A stretch of 64,000 nucleotides of DNA from Asanoa ferruginea (GCF_003387075.1 NZ_QUMQ01000001.1:2232001-2296000); one strand, 5' to 3'; positions 1 through 11,600 are shown, counted from the stretch's first letter. Made by a program: numbers and translations. The notes: generated by a model from the letters alone, not told the origin.

Positions 1-1474
1 CGACGCTCATACCGTCGAGGACCAGCAGAAGCACGCGCTTGCCATTGTCGAGGACCGGGTGGACGACGCGGTCGAACACGTCCTCCACGCGGATCAACGC
101 GCCCGGTTCGGCATCGTGTTCAGTTGCCTCGGCCAAGAGCGTCGCGAACCGCTGGTCGTGCCGTGCGCGCCGGGCGTCAACCTCCCGGTGCAGCAGGTGG
201 TATGCCTCTGCGACGACCGGGTCGACGTCTCCGACGAACACGTCGAGGCGCGCCCGATCGACGAAGCCGTCGTCCCTCACCTGGCGCAGCAAAGCGTCGT
301 AGAGCGTGGCTGGCTGGGGACCGTCTCCGCTTTCGAGCCAGCGCAGCAGGCGTACCGCCATCCGTGCGGCTTCGAGCCGGAAGGCGTCGGCGCCCCGATG
401 GGCCTCGGCATATGCCAAGGCCCGCTCCGCCGACGTGACCGCGGCGGCGGGTCGTCCTCCGGCCGCGCCCAGCCGCACCGCGACGGCGACCGCCTGGAGC
501 CGTTGCAAGAAACCGGTCGGCAACACGTCGCTCCCGCCGAGGAGGTCGGTCGCGTCAATCTCCTGCGCGATCTTCTCGGCTCGGACCAAATAGCCGTTAG
601 CTTTGCGGCGACCCTCGTCGTCACTGGTGCCGACCCGGCCGAGGTAGGCCAGGGCCAACGTGTGCAGCGCCGCTGCCTCGTCGTTGCCAGGCCGCGTGCC
701 GCCGAAGTAGCGCTCGAGGCGGGTCTGAGCGACGGCCACCGCCGTGGCGCGTGGTCCGCCTGACGGCGCCGGCCACAGCGCACCCGCAAGCAATCCCAGA
801 GGTACGGCGTCCGCACCGTTACCGGAACGGACCGCTGCCATGATGGCTGCCGCGCCGGGCCCGCCCACCTCCGAGAGGTAGCCGCGGATTCCGTCCAAGA
901 CCGCCGCAGGCCGCTGTGTCGCCCGCAGGACTTTGGCCGCCTCGGTCGTCCAATCCATCAGGCCCGCACCGTCGAGCTGATCGCTGTCGATGCCGAGCGC
1001 CTCCGCCACCAAGCTCGCCAGCGCGAGGTCGCGGCTCAACACAGTGCCCAGAGCAGGCGGCCAACCATCGGTGGGAACGAGGTCGATGAGCGCGTCGGCG
1101 ACCCACCGGCCCTCACGGATCAGCATCGGATCGTTCTGCGACGCGCCGAACAGGCCGGCAGCGATCTCCCACGCGTCGACGCGACGCACCGTGTTCAGGC
1201 TGACGTACGCGAGCAGACCGTCTCCGAGCTGACCGTCGGTCAGTTCGGTCAGCAAAACCAGCCGTTCACCGTCCCGGCGGTCTCCGAGCGCGGCCCACGC
1301 GGCAAGCGGCGTGGGGCACGGCACGACGCGTGCGATCGTCGCTCCGAAGGTGAGGACGGGATCGTTGGTCCAGTCCGGACGAGACCGAAGCGCGATCGCC
1401 GGCGCCTGGTCTTCGGACTTGCGAAGCCAATCCTCGACCTTGCGGCGGATCGCGGCCGGCTGCACCGCTGTCAC
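1..1474 (-). CDS. pglZ: BREX-2 phosphatase-like protein PglZ, N-terminal part (runs off the left edge)
   Basis: This is the fourth gene of the Pgl operon; only the first 491 codons are in the window. The start is a GTG at 1474 that overlaps the pglY stop as GTGA, the same coupling seen at the other junctions of the operon. The reading frame stays open to the edge. The last visible residues read VLLLVLDGMSV, the hydrophobic strand and DGMS motif that opens the alkaline-phosphatase-superfamily core of PglZ proteins. The preceding 470 residues are the helical N-terminal region. In the family, PglZ is required for phage resistance in BREX systems and is thought to act as a metal-dependent hydrolase. 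That role is taken from the family, since most of the catalytic domain lies outside the window. Identification rests on motif plus operon position. Confidence 0.9.
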   Translation of the reverse strand, partial: MTAVQPAAIRRKVEDWLRKSEDQAPAIALRSRPDWTNDPVLTFGATIARVVPCPTPLAAWAALGDRRDGERLVLLTELTDGQLGDGLLAYVSLNTVRRVDAWEIAAGLFGASQNDPMLIREGRWVADALIDLVPTDGWPPALGTVLSRDLALASLVAEALGIDSDQLDGAGLMDWTTEAAKVLRATQRPAAVLDGIRGYLSEVGGPGAAAIMAAVRSGNGADAVPLGLLAGALWPAPSGGPRATAVAVAQTRLERYFGGTRPGNDEAAALHTLALAYLGRVGTSDDEGRRKANGYLVRAEKIAQEIDATDLLGGSDVLPTGFLQRLQAVAVAVRLGAAGGRPAAAVTSAERALAYAEAHRGADAFRLEAARMAVRLLRWLESGDGPQPATLYDALLRQVRDDGFVDRARLDVFVGDVDPVVAEAYHLLHREVDARRARHDQRFATLLAEATEHDAEPGALIRVEDVFDRVVHPVLDNGKRVLLLVLDGMSV

Positions 1475-4400
1475 CGCACCTCCCACCAGACCGTCACCGT
1501 CTTCCCCGACTCAACTTCGCGGCTAAGTCGGTTTGTCAGTTCATCCAGGCCAGTACCGTCAAAGATCTCCATCCGCGCGTTCGCGCGCTCCCGATCGCGC
1601 CTTTCTCGCTCTTCCTTCTCCTTCAGCTCCCGATCACGCTTTTCTCGCTCTTCCTTCTCCTTTCGTCGCCTCTCTTCCTGCTCCGGATCGATCTGTGCGA
1701 TGTGGCGAGCGGCGGCATTACCCGCGTTTCGGAGAGCTTCGACGAGATCCTTGGCGTTCTGTTCATGGCGTGCGGCCATCTCGAGCCGCTCGACGATTTC
1801 CGCGGCCCCTGTGTCAGACGGAGTTAGCGTCCGGATCACATGGATCAGTGGCCATTGTGCGCCCGCGAGGGCGTCGATGACGGCACCGGCGGACTTGAAG
1901 GCCCTGCCCGCGACCGCGTCGTCGACATCGCCGACGTCGGCCCGAGCGACACGAGCGATCAGGTCGACGTCATCGGACTCGCCAGAAAGCTCCTTGAGCA
2001 GCCGTGCGACCCGCCGGGCGGTTGCAAGCCGACCGGTCGTCGCGTCGACGTCAAGGCCCAGCGCGTCGGCATTCCGCTCCAGCTCACGTGCGAGCACATC
2101 GGCGCTGGCTGCCTGGGCCCTGGCCTCCGCGCGGACCATGCTGGCGAACACGCCAAGGTTTCCCGCGCTACGCCATGCCGGGGGCTGTTTGCCGAAGAGA
2201 CCCTGTGTCCGCGTGCGAGCTTCGCTCCAGGTCTGCTCGTCGGGCAAGGGGATCTGGCGCAGTTCCATCGCATCGTCGACAGCTTGGACGCTGTCGACAG
2301 GGACCTTACTGCCGTGATGGAACCACGCGAGCTGTTGCTCCTCGGCAAAGACAGCGAGAATTGCGTTCTGCAGATCGCGCTCGAACCCTCGTGGTTTCTC
2401 CTGATCGAGGAGAGGCCGGAGCACGTGAATTGGGAAATGCTCCTTGTACCCCTGCTTCGACGCTTCCTGCAGAAGGTGACCACTCCACCAGCACGTAGAC
2501 ATCGTGAGCACGTACCGGTGCTCATGTAGCTCGCCCAGCCGGAGCTGGTTGCAGATCCGGCGAATCGTCCGCTGGTCGGCGGTGTCGACGGCGATGCCCT
2601 TGGTCGGCTCGGCGGCGGCCAACCGCGCGTACTTGAGTACCTTGGCCAACTCGGCCCGCGTAATCGACTTCTCGTCGTCGGGCAAGGCCGGGATGCCCGG
2701 ATAGGACCAGGCGAGGAGCGTCCCGGTCAGGTTCTGGAACGCGTCGCGCAACGTGCCGCCGCGCGGGTCACCGAGGCGAAGGCCGTGGGCGAGCGTATGC
2801 AGGATCGGCACGGCGTCGCTCTCGACGTTGGCCGGGTGAGGTGCCGCGGCCCCGTACGCCTGCTTGAACGCATCCGTGATCGCGACCCGCAACTGCTGCT
2901 GCCGCTGCTGGAGGTAGACCTTGCCCTGCTGCCGGTCGGCGACCGACCAGTCGGCCGCGAGCTGTGTGAGCCTGTCGCCGTTGCCACCACCCAGCAGATA
3001 GTTGATCTTCGCGAGCTGGGCGACCCGGCCCATGACGTCGTCGGTGAGGAACAGCGGCATCCACAGCACCGTGCGGTGCCCGCGTTCGAGGGTCTCGATG
3101 CGCGCGAAGTCCTCGTTGCGGCGGTGTCCCGGGTCGAACGGGTAGTCGACGACGATCCGCCAGGCGTCGCCGTGGCCGATGAGCGCGGAGTCTGGCATTG
3201 AGTCCTTGTCGCGGACGTTGCCGAACCGCACCTGGATGGGGTGTTTGCGGCCGCGCCACTCGCGCGCGTACGGAAGCTCGCCGAAGGTGCCGTCGCGAAG
3301 TTCGAGGCCGAGTTCGCCGCTGACCAGCTCGCGTACGAGCTGTTGCAGGACGCCGGAGGCGGTCTCGTTGTGCGGCACAAGGTCGAGAAGCCGGTCGTAG
3401 TCCACCGACGCCAGCGTCACCGAGATGACCGGGTCCGGGCCCTCGCCTATGTGGAGCTGGCCGGCGTCGGCCGCGAGTCGGCGCAGCCGATCGAGCACGA
3501 TCTGGTTCTCGTAGCCAGGAATTGGTGTAGCGATCGAGCCGAAATTCAACGCGTGCAACTTCGCCGCGGTCAGGTTGTGAAGCGCCGGCACCTCCGCGAC
3601 GAGCGCGCCGAGGATCAGCGTCTTGACCAGCCGATCGTCGAGGGCGAACAGCTCGTGGTGTGGTGCCTCGGCCTCCCCAATCCCGTGCGTGGCAAGCAGC
3701 AGCGGCCGGAACTTGTGCAGGTAGGTGTCGCGGCCAGCCTGGAACAGTTGCTTGAGCTCGGGCCGGTCGGGCAACTCGCCGCGCAGCACCAGCGGCTCGA
3801 ACAACGCCGCCACGCCGATCAGGTCGTTGACCGCGAGCGTGTTGCGCCGCTCGACGAGCAGCTCGGTCATTACCTTGAGGGCGGTCCGCTCGCGCTGAAG
3901 CGCCTGGGAGAGCGCGACTAGCGTGGCCACGAGTGCCGGCGAGAATGGATAGAGACGCCGGAACGAGGCCGCGTCGGAGCCGATCCCGGCGTCGCCGTAC
4001 TGGTCGCCCAGCAGGAGAACATCCCACACCTCGCGCCGGCCACGAACCGCCGAAAACGCCTGGTCGATGATCGCCTTCGCGTTGCCGTCGTTGGGTTTGA
4101 GCAGCCGCTTCTCGGTGATCTCCGGGAGGTTGGTGTCGGCGAGCACGATGTCTTGACCCAGCCGACCCTGGACACTGCGCATCACATCGGCGAGCGCGGC
4201 ACGCTCGGTGCCGCCGACCTGCGGGCCGAGGAAGTCTTCGAGGTTGCGCTGCCGTGCAATGAACGACGCGATCGGAAGGGGCCGCGCGGTGTCCGACGAC
4301 TCGACCAGCTTGTTGAGCTTCGCGCCCTCGGTCTGCACGAACGTGTGGTCGGCGATCTTCGTCGAGAGCCAGAGGATCAGCTCGTCGAGGAAGAACACCA

Positions 4401-5172
4401 TCGCGTCGTAGTTGAGATCTTTGGCGTGTCGGGTAATCACCGCAAGCCCGGTATCGAGATCGAGGTATTCGCCCCCGCGCACCGCACCCGTGAAGAACGT
4501 GCTCATCAGGGCGCTGACCAGCGCGTCGCGTTCCTTCGTGCCGGGCGCTGATGCGGCGGCACGCTCGTAGCTGTCCGCGGTCCAGCCCGCGGACTGCGCG
4601 CGCAAGACGGCCAGCCCCGACCCGCTGCCGCCGGGCGTCATCCCGGTGCCGCGAAGGCGGTCGAAGAACTTTTCGTCGCCGAGGTCCGCGCGCAGCTTCG
4701 CCGCGTCTCGCAGAAGCCCATCTGAGAGGTGTACGGCTGGCGGCGGCGCCTCAGGATGCAGAGCGGTGATCTGCCGCAGGTATCCCTCGAGGATCGCCTG
4801 CTCGGTCGAGCGCGCGTCGAGCATGTGGAAGGTCAGACTGAGGACGCGCTTGCCGTGTAACCACTCGTCGGCCTTGGCGACCGGCTCGCCGAGGCTGCGC
4901 ACCGACCGGGCCTCGGCGTTGTGCGCCAAGATCTCGCGGAGCACGGCCATGAAGTGCGACTTACCGGAACCGAACGAGCCGTGCAGGAACTTCGCCTGCG
5001 ACCGGCCGCTCGTCACCGCGTGCCCGACCATGCTGAGCGCCTCGTCGAAGTTACGCCGCAGGTCGTCGGTGACCACATAGCGGCGCAGGTCAGCGCCCTC
5101 CGACGCCCGCACCACGAAGTCGGCGTCGCCGACCGACGTCGGGATCTCGATGAGTTCGCGCAGCAATGTCAT
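1471..5172 (-). CDS. pglY: BREX-2 P-loop ATPase PglY
   Basis: A 1233-residue ATPase whose start (ATG at 5172) overlaps the pglX stop by 4 bases. A Walker A motif, GSFGSGKS, is at residues 65-72, and a Walker B-like hydrophobic strand (MVFFLDEL) lies near residue 260. The C-terminus (about residues 1170-1210) is a highly charged Glu/Lys/Arg coiled-coil stretch. Size, the early P-loop and the neighbours pglX and pglZ match the large ATPase of type 2 BREX/Pgl systems, which is essential for phage growth limitation in Streptomyces. It probably drives assembly or movement of the complex on DNA; the exact mechanism is not established. The frame is intact, so the protein is likely functional. Confidence 0.93.
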   Translation of the reverse strand: MTLLRELIEIPTSVGDADFVVRASEGADLRRYVVTDDLRRNFDEALSMVGHAVTSGRSQAKFLHGSFGSGKSHFMAVLREILAHNAEARSVRSLGEPVAKADEWLHGKRVLSLTFHMLDARSTEQAILEGYLRQITALHPEAPPPAVHLSDGLLRDAAKLRADLGDEKFFDRLRGTGMTPGGSGSGLAVLRAQSAGWTADSYERAAASAPGTKERDALVSALMSTFFTGAVRGGEYLDLDTGLAVITRHAKDLNYDAMVFFLDELILWLSTKIADHTFVQTEGAKLNKLVESSDTARPLPIASFIARQRNLEDFLGPQVGGTERAALADVMRSVQGRLGQDIVLADTNLPEITEKRLLKPNDGNAKAIIDQAFSAVRGRREVWDVLLLGDQYGDAGIGSDAASFRRLYPFSPALVATLVALSQALQRERTALKVMTELLVERRNTLAVNDLIGVAALFEPLVLRGELPDRPELKQLFQAGRDTYLHKFRPLLLATHGIGEAEAPHHELFALDDRLVKTLILGALVAEVPALHNLTAAKLHALNFGSIATPIPGYENQIVLDRLRRLAADAGQLHIGEGPDPVISVTLASVDYDRLLDLVPHNETASGVLQQLVRELVSGELGLELRDGTFGELPYAREWRGRKHPIQVRFGNVRDKDSMPDSALIGHGDAWRIVVDYPFDPGHRRNEDFARIETLERGHRTVLWMPLFLTDDVMGRVAQLAKINYLLGGGNGDRLTQLAADWSVADRQQGKVYLQQRQQQLRVAITDAFKQAYGAAAPHPANVESDAVPILHTLAHGLRLGDPRGGTLRDAFQNLTGTLLAWSYPGIPALPDDEKSITRAELAKVLKYARLAAAEPTKGIAVDTADQRTIRRICNQLRLGELHEHRYVLTMSTCWWSGHLLQEASKQGYKEHFPIHVLRPLLDQEKPRGFERDLQNAILAVFAEEQQLAWFHHGSKVPVDSVQAVDDAMELRQIPLPDEQTWSEARTRTQGLFGKQPPAWRSAGNLGVFASMVRAEARAQAASADVLARELERNADALGLDVDATTGRLATARRVARLLKELSGESDDVDLIARVARADVGDVDDAVAGRAFKSAGAVIDALAGAQWPLIHVIRTLTPSDTGAAEIVERLEMAARHEQNAKDLVEALRNAGNAAARHIAQIDPEQEERRRKEKEEREKRDRELKEKEERERRDRERANARMEIFDGTGLDELTNRLSREVESGKTVTVWWEVR

Positions 5173-8100
5173 GCGGGCACCTCCACGCCCCTGATGGTGG
5201 CAAGGTCGGCCCGGTCGGCGTCAAGCGCGGCCAACTCGGTGTCGATCAAACCGGTGAAGAACTGCGCCGGGGTGCCCGGGAAGCCCGGACGCGGCTCACC
5301 ATGCCACTGGTGCAACCACGGCTCCAACTCGGCGATCCCCGCGAGCAGCGGTAGCAGCCGGTCGGCCTTCCACCCGCCCTGCGTCTTACGGTCCAGGTAG
5401 ATCGTCGCTAGCGCCTGAGCCTGTGCCAGGTGGTCCCAGCCGGCCCAGCCGATCAGTTCGGTGCCGTCACCGTCGCGACCGGCCTTCGGGTACGAGATGA
5501 ACCGCTCCTTCGGCACGTCGAGCTTGCCGCGGTTACGCCAGAAGCTCGCCTTCAGGAAGTCAGCCGACGTGTACTTCGCCGGCACCGGAATGTCGGCCTT
5601 CTCGCCGGCGTCCTCGCGGCGCTGCAACGCCCAGGTCCGCTCCCACTCGGCACGCTTTCGTAGGCCGGCCGGCTTGTAGCGCTGGCTCGGCAGGTAGGGC
5701 ACATATTCGTCGGCTACCAGCTTGCTCAAGGACTTGACCAGGTCGTGCTGGTCGGTCTGCATGTACAGGTCAAGCACCGACCTGAAGTCGTCGTCGTGCC
5801 GAACGCGGTCCGCGAGCTGCCCGATCGACAGCGGGGTGGGTGCACCTCCCCACAGCTCGGACGCTTCGAGACGGTCTAGAAGCCAGTTGCGCAGCGCCTC
5901 GTGCCGCATCGCGTCCCAGCCCTCAGTCGCCCACCGGCGCTTGTACTCGGGCCGCTCGATGAGCGCGATATTGCGGTCAGACTCGATGACCGCGATCCGC
6001 TTCTCCACCAATGCTCGGTACTCCGGAGACCAGTGCGCCGGCAGCTCGGTAACCGGGCTATATCCGTGGTGGTCAAACCAACGGGTCTTTGACACTCCGG
6101 CTTGCATCCGGCGCGCCAACATTATCTCGAACGCGCGCTCACCAAACTCTAGATCCGGCGGTTCATTCGCGGTCAACGCGGTCTCTAGCAAGCCGTAACG
6201 GCGATAAACATCCCAGTCCAACTCCTCCTGCAAAGCAATCATCTGCAGGCGGATAGATTGCCATTCACGCTCCGCAACATCCAATCCGCGCCTAGTTGGT
6301 ACGTCGGAGGTCGTAACCGCGGTCGGACTTGCCGCCATCAGTCGCTGACCAAGCAGATCAATCTCGCGACTCAGGACGTCCGGAAACGAATCCGGAAGGG
6401 GAAAGTTCTGCAATTTCGTGCCAGTGAACTCATAAAAGGAGTACCAGGGTTCAGGACTCCATCGGTTTCCGCCACCGCTGGTGTTATCTGCCCCAGTTTT
6501 TGCCTGGCACACTTGTTTGAGCCAGAAGCAGGCCGTAGAGCTATTCAGCACACCGAGAAGCCGCAGGTGTTCGTCCTCCGTCGCTCCCGCCGGGAGCTTG
6601 ATCACCGGGGCAGAACGACTAAAGACTTTTCCGCCGCGATCGAGAACAAAATTGTTGTGCGTTGCGACAAACGCAAACGATATAGATAGCGGCGCCCGGA
6701 ATCGGCCCGCGAAAAACATCGAATACTCAAACCACTTCAAACCACGCTGAAGTTGGGTTGCGCCATACGCGACCCGTTCGGACAGTATCCGCCGAGCCGG
6801 CCAGAGAAGTTCGATCAAAGACGAGCCCGCCACAGGCTCGAGGGAGTCCGCATCATAGGGCCACAAGCCGATCAGAGGCTCAATGATCGACCAGTCGCGC
6901 ACGACCTCGCCCTCAATCATCGGCAATCGTTGACCTGCCGGCACGGCTCTTCTCCGAAGGAGCCCTGCGCCCAACATGTAGGCGTTGTCCTCGCGTGTTA
7001 CAGCACCTGAGCCAATATCGACATTCCATTCACGAAGAACCGAATTCCGTTCAGATTCGAGGATCTCCATCACTCCAGAAGCGCCGCCACCGCTAAGACT
7101 CCAGGGGTGGCTCGCTAGGCGTGAGCGGTCGAGATCGGCGGCGCTGATCCATTCGGACTCGGAGTCGGGCCGGTCGATCTGGTCGACGATGGCTGCCCAG
7201 ACCAGACCGTTGGCAGGGTCGGCAGGCTGCCCGGGTTCGCCGCGGACGCCCAGCACCGCGCGGATTGACTCTGAGCGGCGACGCTTGTTCGCCCGGCCGA
7301 TCAGGATGACGGTCGGCGTCCCGTGGCCGGGGATGTAGGCGCCTGAGGTGTCGATGACCTCGGTCAGTTCGACCTGGAGCGCGAAGTACTCGTTGATCAG
7401 CTTGACGCCGAACTCTCGTTTCATGAAGCCGTTCGACGTGATCTGGCCGACGTAGCCGGCGCCGTCGCCGTTACCGTCGGCCCGCTTGGCAAGGTCGAAG
7501 AACCGCTTCGCGAACGGCACTGTCAGTTGGTACTGGCGGTGGCAGACATCCGAGTACAGCTCCCGGTAGACCTCGTTGCGTGCCCGGTCCTTGACCGTGA
7601 TGTACGGCGGATTGCCGACCACGACCGTGTACTGGCCAGGATTCAGGTAGTCACCAAGCTGCTTCGCGTCTTCTGTCCAGAACGGATACTCGGGTCGGTT
7701 CTCGAACGGCGCGAGAAGATCGCCCTGATGACGAGACCTCTCTCGCCACTCAAGAAGCGAGTCGCCGGCCGCCACACGAACCGGAAACTCTGTCGCGAGA
7801 TCGCGGTGACCGGACGCTTTCAGGCCGGCGATCATCAACCGGAACCGGGCGATGGCGACCGCGGCCGGGTTGATGTCGACACCGGTCACCTGCCTGAGCG
7901 CACGGTCCACCAACACGTTGGCTGGCGTGGCAGGTTCGCGTTCCTTCCAGCGGGTGAACAAGCGATCGAAAGCGCCGAGCAGGAAGTGGCCTGAGCCGCA
8001 GGTCGGGTCGATCACGCTCATGTTCGCGAGGCCGAACTCGCGGTAGGCAGGCTCGAAGGTCCGGTCGAGGATGAACTCCTCGACGAACTCCGGCGTCTGC

Positions 8101-8681
8101 AGCAACGCATATGTCTCGCGGGCGTGGGCCGAAAGGTCTTGGTAGAGATCGCCCAGGAACCGCGTCTCCAGGTCGGCCGACCGCAACGACAGCCAACCCG
8201 CACCCCGACGGAAGAAGTCCGACAACACCTCCGCCGCACGACCCGAAATCGCGAACCGCCACACCGGGTTGTGTTCGTCGAAGATCTTTGCAGTCGCCCC
8301 AGCCCCCCGCAGGTGGGCGAACGCCTCGCGCAGCCAGTGCCTGTCGTTGTGGGTCGGCGCCGCGATCAAGTAAGCCTGGCGACTCTGCAGGGCCACCTCG
8401 ACGGACGCGTGTTCCTCAGGCCCGCCGATCCACACCTCCCTCATCAGCGCGTTGTCTTCGCAGAAACGCACGAACACGCAACCCAGCACCCACGCGACCG
8501 CCGCCTGGTCGAGCACGTCCTCCAGCCACGACTCGTACGTCGCCGCCGTGCGCCGCGCAGCCCGCGCGTCGGCGTACTCCTTGCGCAGTTGAGAACTCAG
8601 CCCCTCATCGGCCGCAACCTGCATGCGGAGGTCTTCGACCAACAGACCTACCTGCTTTTGCAGGGGTGCGAGCGCGATCAC
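5169..8681 (-). CDS. pglX: BREX-2 adenine-specific DNA methyltransferase PglX
   Basis: A class I N6-adenine DNA methyltransferase of about 1170 residues. The SAM-binding motif DPTCGSGHFL is at residues 225-234 and the catalytic NPPY motif at 357-360, in the order expected for gamma-type enzymes. The long C-terminal part probably holds target recognition. I place the start at the GTG at 8681, because it overlaps the pglW stop as GTGA and matches the coupling of the other genes. An ATG 36 bases upstream (8717) would add 12 Arg-rich residues inside pglW. In Pgl/BREX systems the methylase marks self DNA and, in Streptomyces Pgl, is proposed to modify phage DNA. No frameshift is visible. In several systems this gene is phase-variable, but I see no homopolymer tract of the usual kind here. 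Confidence 0.93.
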   Translation of the reverse strand: MIALAPLQKQVGLLVEDLRMQVAADEGLSSQLRKEYADARAARRTAATYESWLEDVLDQAAVAWVLGCVFVRFCEDNALMREVWIGGPEEHASVEVALQSRQAYLIAAPTHNDRHWLREAFAHLRGAGATAKIFDEHNPVWRFAISGRAAEVLSDFFRRGAGWLSLRSADLETRFLGDLYQDLSAHARETYALLQTPEFVEEFILDRTFEPAYREFGLANMSVIDPTCGSGHFLLGAFDRLFTRWKEREPATPANVLVDRALRQVTGVDINPAAVAIARFRLMIAGLKASGHRDLATEFPVRVAAGDSLLEWRERSRHQGDLLAPFENRPEYPFWTEDAKQLGDYLNPGQYTVVVGNPPYITVKDRARNEVYRELYSDVCHRQYQLTVPFAKRFFDLAKRADGNGDGAGYVGQITSNGFMKREFGVKLINEYFALQVELTEVIDTSGAYIPGHGTPTVILIGRANKRRRSESIRAVLGVRGEPGQPADPANGLVWAAIVDQIDRPDSESEWISAADLDRSRLASHPWSLSGGGASGVMEILESERNSVLREWNVDIGSGAVTREDNAYMLGAGLLRRRAVPAGQRLPMIEGEVVRDWSIIEPLIGLWPYDADSLEPVAGSSLIELLWPARRILSERVAYGATQLQRGLKWFEYSMFFAGRFRAPLSISFAFVATHNNFVLDRGGKVFSRSAPVIKLPAGATEDEHLRLLGVLNSSTACFWLKQVCQAKTGADNTSGGGNRWSPEPWYSFYEFTGTKLQNFPLPDSFPDVLSREIDLLGQRLMAASPTAVTTSDVPTRRGLDVAEREWQSIRLQMIALQEELDWDVYRRYGLLETALTANEPPDLEFGERAFEIMLARRMQAGVSKTRWFDHHGYSPVTELPAHWSPEYRALVEKRIAVIESDRNIALIERPEYKRRWATEGWDAMRHEALRNWLLDRLEASELWGGAPTPLSIGQLADRVRHDDDFRSVLDLYMQTDQHDLVKSLSKLVADEYVPYLPSQRYKPAGLRKRAEWERTWALQRREDAGEKADIPVPAKYTSADFLKASFWRNRGKLDVPKERFISYPKAGRDGDGTELIGWAGWDHLAQAQALATIYLDRKTQGGWKADRLLPLLAGIAELEPWLHQWHGEPRPGFPGTPAQFFTGLIDTELAALDADRADLATIRGVEVPA

Positions 8682-11600
8682 GAGGCGATCCCTTCGGCGG
8701 CGGTGCGGAGCGGCCACGTTCCGGGCAGCCAGAGGGACTGGCTGGCCGGTGACGTGAGCGGCAGCTGGACGGCGTCGAGCATGGCAGGTTCGGGCCGGCG
8801 GGCGGGCACGAGTAGCAGTCGGGCACCGGCGCGCGGGCGGCTGGGATCGGCGAGTTCCTGGAGGATGCGCAGCTGGCCGTAGCGGGCGAGCGGCGCGAGA
8901 TCCGTCAACAGCAGTGGCGCGTCGATCGAGATCGCCTTAACAAGGCCCGGCATGACCTCGTGCGCCACGATCTCGGCGAGGCTACGGAAGTCGGGATCAT
9001 CCGCGCGTCCGCTATCGGCAGCGACGATCGCGTCCCACGGGAAGTCAAGTTCGCGGAGCCGACGCAGGATGTGCGCGGTGACGTTCAGCTCGGTGAGGCC
9101 GAGCCGATCGACGAGCGTCCTGCGAGCGCTGACAAAGCGGGCCATCGGCGCGAGGATCGCGAGGAACGCTCGTCGCTCGATCGCCGCTTGCAGCTTCGTC
9201 TCGGCCTCGACCGCATCGGCATGGTCGGCGAGCGGGCCGGTGCTCACCATGCGGGTGCTACTCGGGACGAGACTGGCCGACTTCGCCACGTACGCCTGAC
9301 GCCCGTCGTCCCAGAGCAGCGGCACCTCGCAGTTCACAAGCAACTGGTCGAGCTCGTAGCGCTGGCTGGGCAACGGCTGCGCCCGGGGAAAGCGGACGCG
9401 GACCCGGGAACGGAGCTGGTCGGCGCCCATCGTCTGGCCAAGAAGGCCGTTGCGGGCCAGACGCAGCGCACGCTCGGCGTCCATACCGACCGGATAGATC
9501 TGGCCCTGCGCGTTAACGTCGGCGACGTTGTTGCTCGCCGCCGCAGCGATCTGGAGCAATCGGACGTCGCTGACCGGAAGAGCGCCGCCGGGAGGAACGA
9601 TCCGCCGCAGCTCCTCTACCGCCCGCGTCCGCGTGTTCAGCGGATCGTCACCGGCAAGTTCGGCGGCTCGCCTGCCGAGCGAGACCGCGTACGCGAGCAA
9701 ATCGGCGGCGGTCGTCTCCGCGGTGGGATCTTCCGGCTCCCTGCCAACCAGGACCACGTCGGACGCGCGGAACCGCTGGATGGCCACCCGGGAATCGCCG
9801 CCGCGCGTGAGTTCGGTCTCGACGGCGGCCCGGACCAGGCCGATGGCTTGGGGGGTTCGTTTCGGCTCGTCGGAATACGAACCACGGGCTGCGATCAGGG
9901 CTTCGGCCAGTTCGCCGGCCGACATCACCCCGCCACGTGCCTCCAGGAGAGCCACCACCTCGTCCCGAACGGATTTGAGGTCGTCATTGCCCAGCCACCC
10001 CTTCGCCTGCTTGCGCAGCATCGTCGAGACCTGAGGCTGGGTGAGCCCGATCGCCGCGGCGGCGTCGGTCTGGGAGAGCCAGCCGAGATACCGGCCGTTC
10101 TCAACCGGCGACTGGCCGAGCACCGCCGCCAGCGACTCGTAGTCCTTGGCGCGCTGTCCGGGCAGCAGCCTCACCGAGATGGCCTCGATACCCTGGGCCC
10201 GGTGGAGACGCTCTTCCCGTACCTCCTCTTGAATCTCTTCCGGCAGGCGGGCCCGCAGCGCCCTGACCTGGGAAAGGATCTCCTTGCGTGTCGCGTCCGG
10301 CACGCCCTGGGCGCGGGTCAGCGCCGACGGCTCGTAGTCGAGCAGCTCGCCGATCGTGTGCACGCCGAGGCGTTCGAGCGCCGACCTGGCGCGGGCGGTC
10401 AGCCCGACCGCGTCGAGCAAGCTTTCCCGGGTGAGGCCACCGGCCGGCTCGGCCGGGATCGTCGGGATGTCCTTGAACATCGTGCGCCAGGCGTCGGCCA
10501 TCTCCTCGGCGGTGTCGAACCGTTGGCCGGAGTCACGGCGCAGCGCCCGGGCGAAGAACGCGGCGAGCCTGTCGGCGATCGCGGTGTCGAAGACCCCGGG
10601 GTCGATCGTCACCTCGTCGCTGATCGCGGCCGGGTTGGCGTTGTCTCCCCAGCGGGGCAGGCTGCCGGTCGCCATCTCGTAGAGGGTGACAGCGGCGGCG
10701 AACCGGTCGGCGGCCGCGTCGTAACGCATCCGCCGCGGCGGACCGAGGAACGGGTCGAGGTAGGGGTGCGTGCCGGCCGCGATCTGGTCGGCGGGCGCGG
10801 CGGCGAGCGAGAAATCGAAGACGCAGAGGTGAAGCTGCCGGTCTTTCGGGCGCGGCCGGGCCGCGAGGTTCGCGGGCTTCAGGTCGCGATGCCAGACGCC
10901 CTCACCCTCCAGGAAGTTCACGATGTCCATGAGGTCGCGCCCGTAGCGTTCGAGCAGGTCGAGCGCGAGCCTGCGGCCGCCGGAGAGCTCGTCGGCGAGG
11001 GTACGTTCGCCGGCGCTCTCCAGGACCAGGGCCGTTCGGCCGCCAATTACGACCGGACCTGTCACGAGCTCGGCCACCTGCCAGTGGTGGCGCATCGCTT
11101 TTAGCACGCCAGCCTCGGCGTCGAGGCGGTCTGCGTATTGCTCGTCGCGGGCGACCTTCAGCACCCGCGTCTTGGCGCCGTCCGGGGTCTCCTCGCTGAC
11201 CAGCAGTGCGGTGGCGGTGGCTCCCGTGCCCAGGCGGCGCAGCACGGTGAAGCCGCCCTCGAGCACGGTGCCCTTCTGCGCGTCGAGGGGATCGACCACC
11301 GGCTCCGGATCGGGCCTGGTCAGCTCCTCCCAGACATCATCGAGCCCGGCGTGGAACGCCGACGCGCTTTTCACCCGCTTGCTGGGGTTGCCGTGCGTGG
11401 CGTCGTAGACGAGCGTGAGCAGCGAGTTCGGAATGCCGTCCGCGACCGCGGCGAGATTTAGACCACCATCGTGTACGGCGGCGACAAGCTCCTCCGGGGT
11501 CGCTGCCGGCGGTTCGCCGCTGAAGATCCGATAGGCGAGCGCACCGAGCGAGAACACGTCCAGCTGCGTGCCGGGGACGTCGCCGTGATTAACCGCCTCG

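Noticed and set aside
59-763. Plus-strand frame of 234 codons opposite pglZ
   Set aside because: Antisense to a well-supported PglZ frame that ends with the DGMS motif; no protein features of its own.
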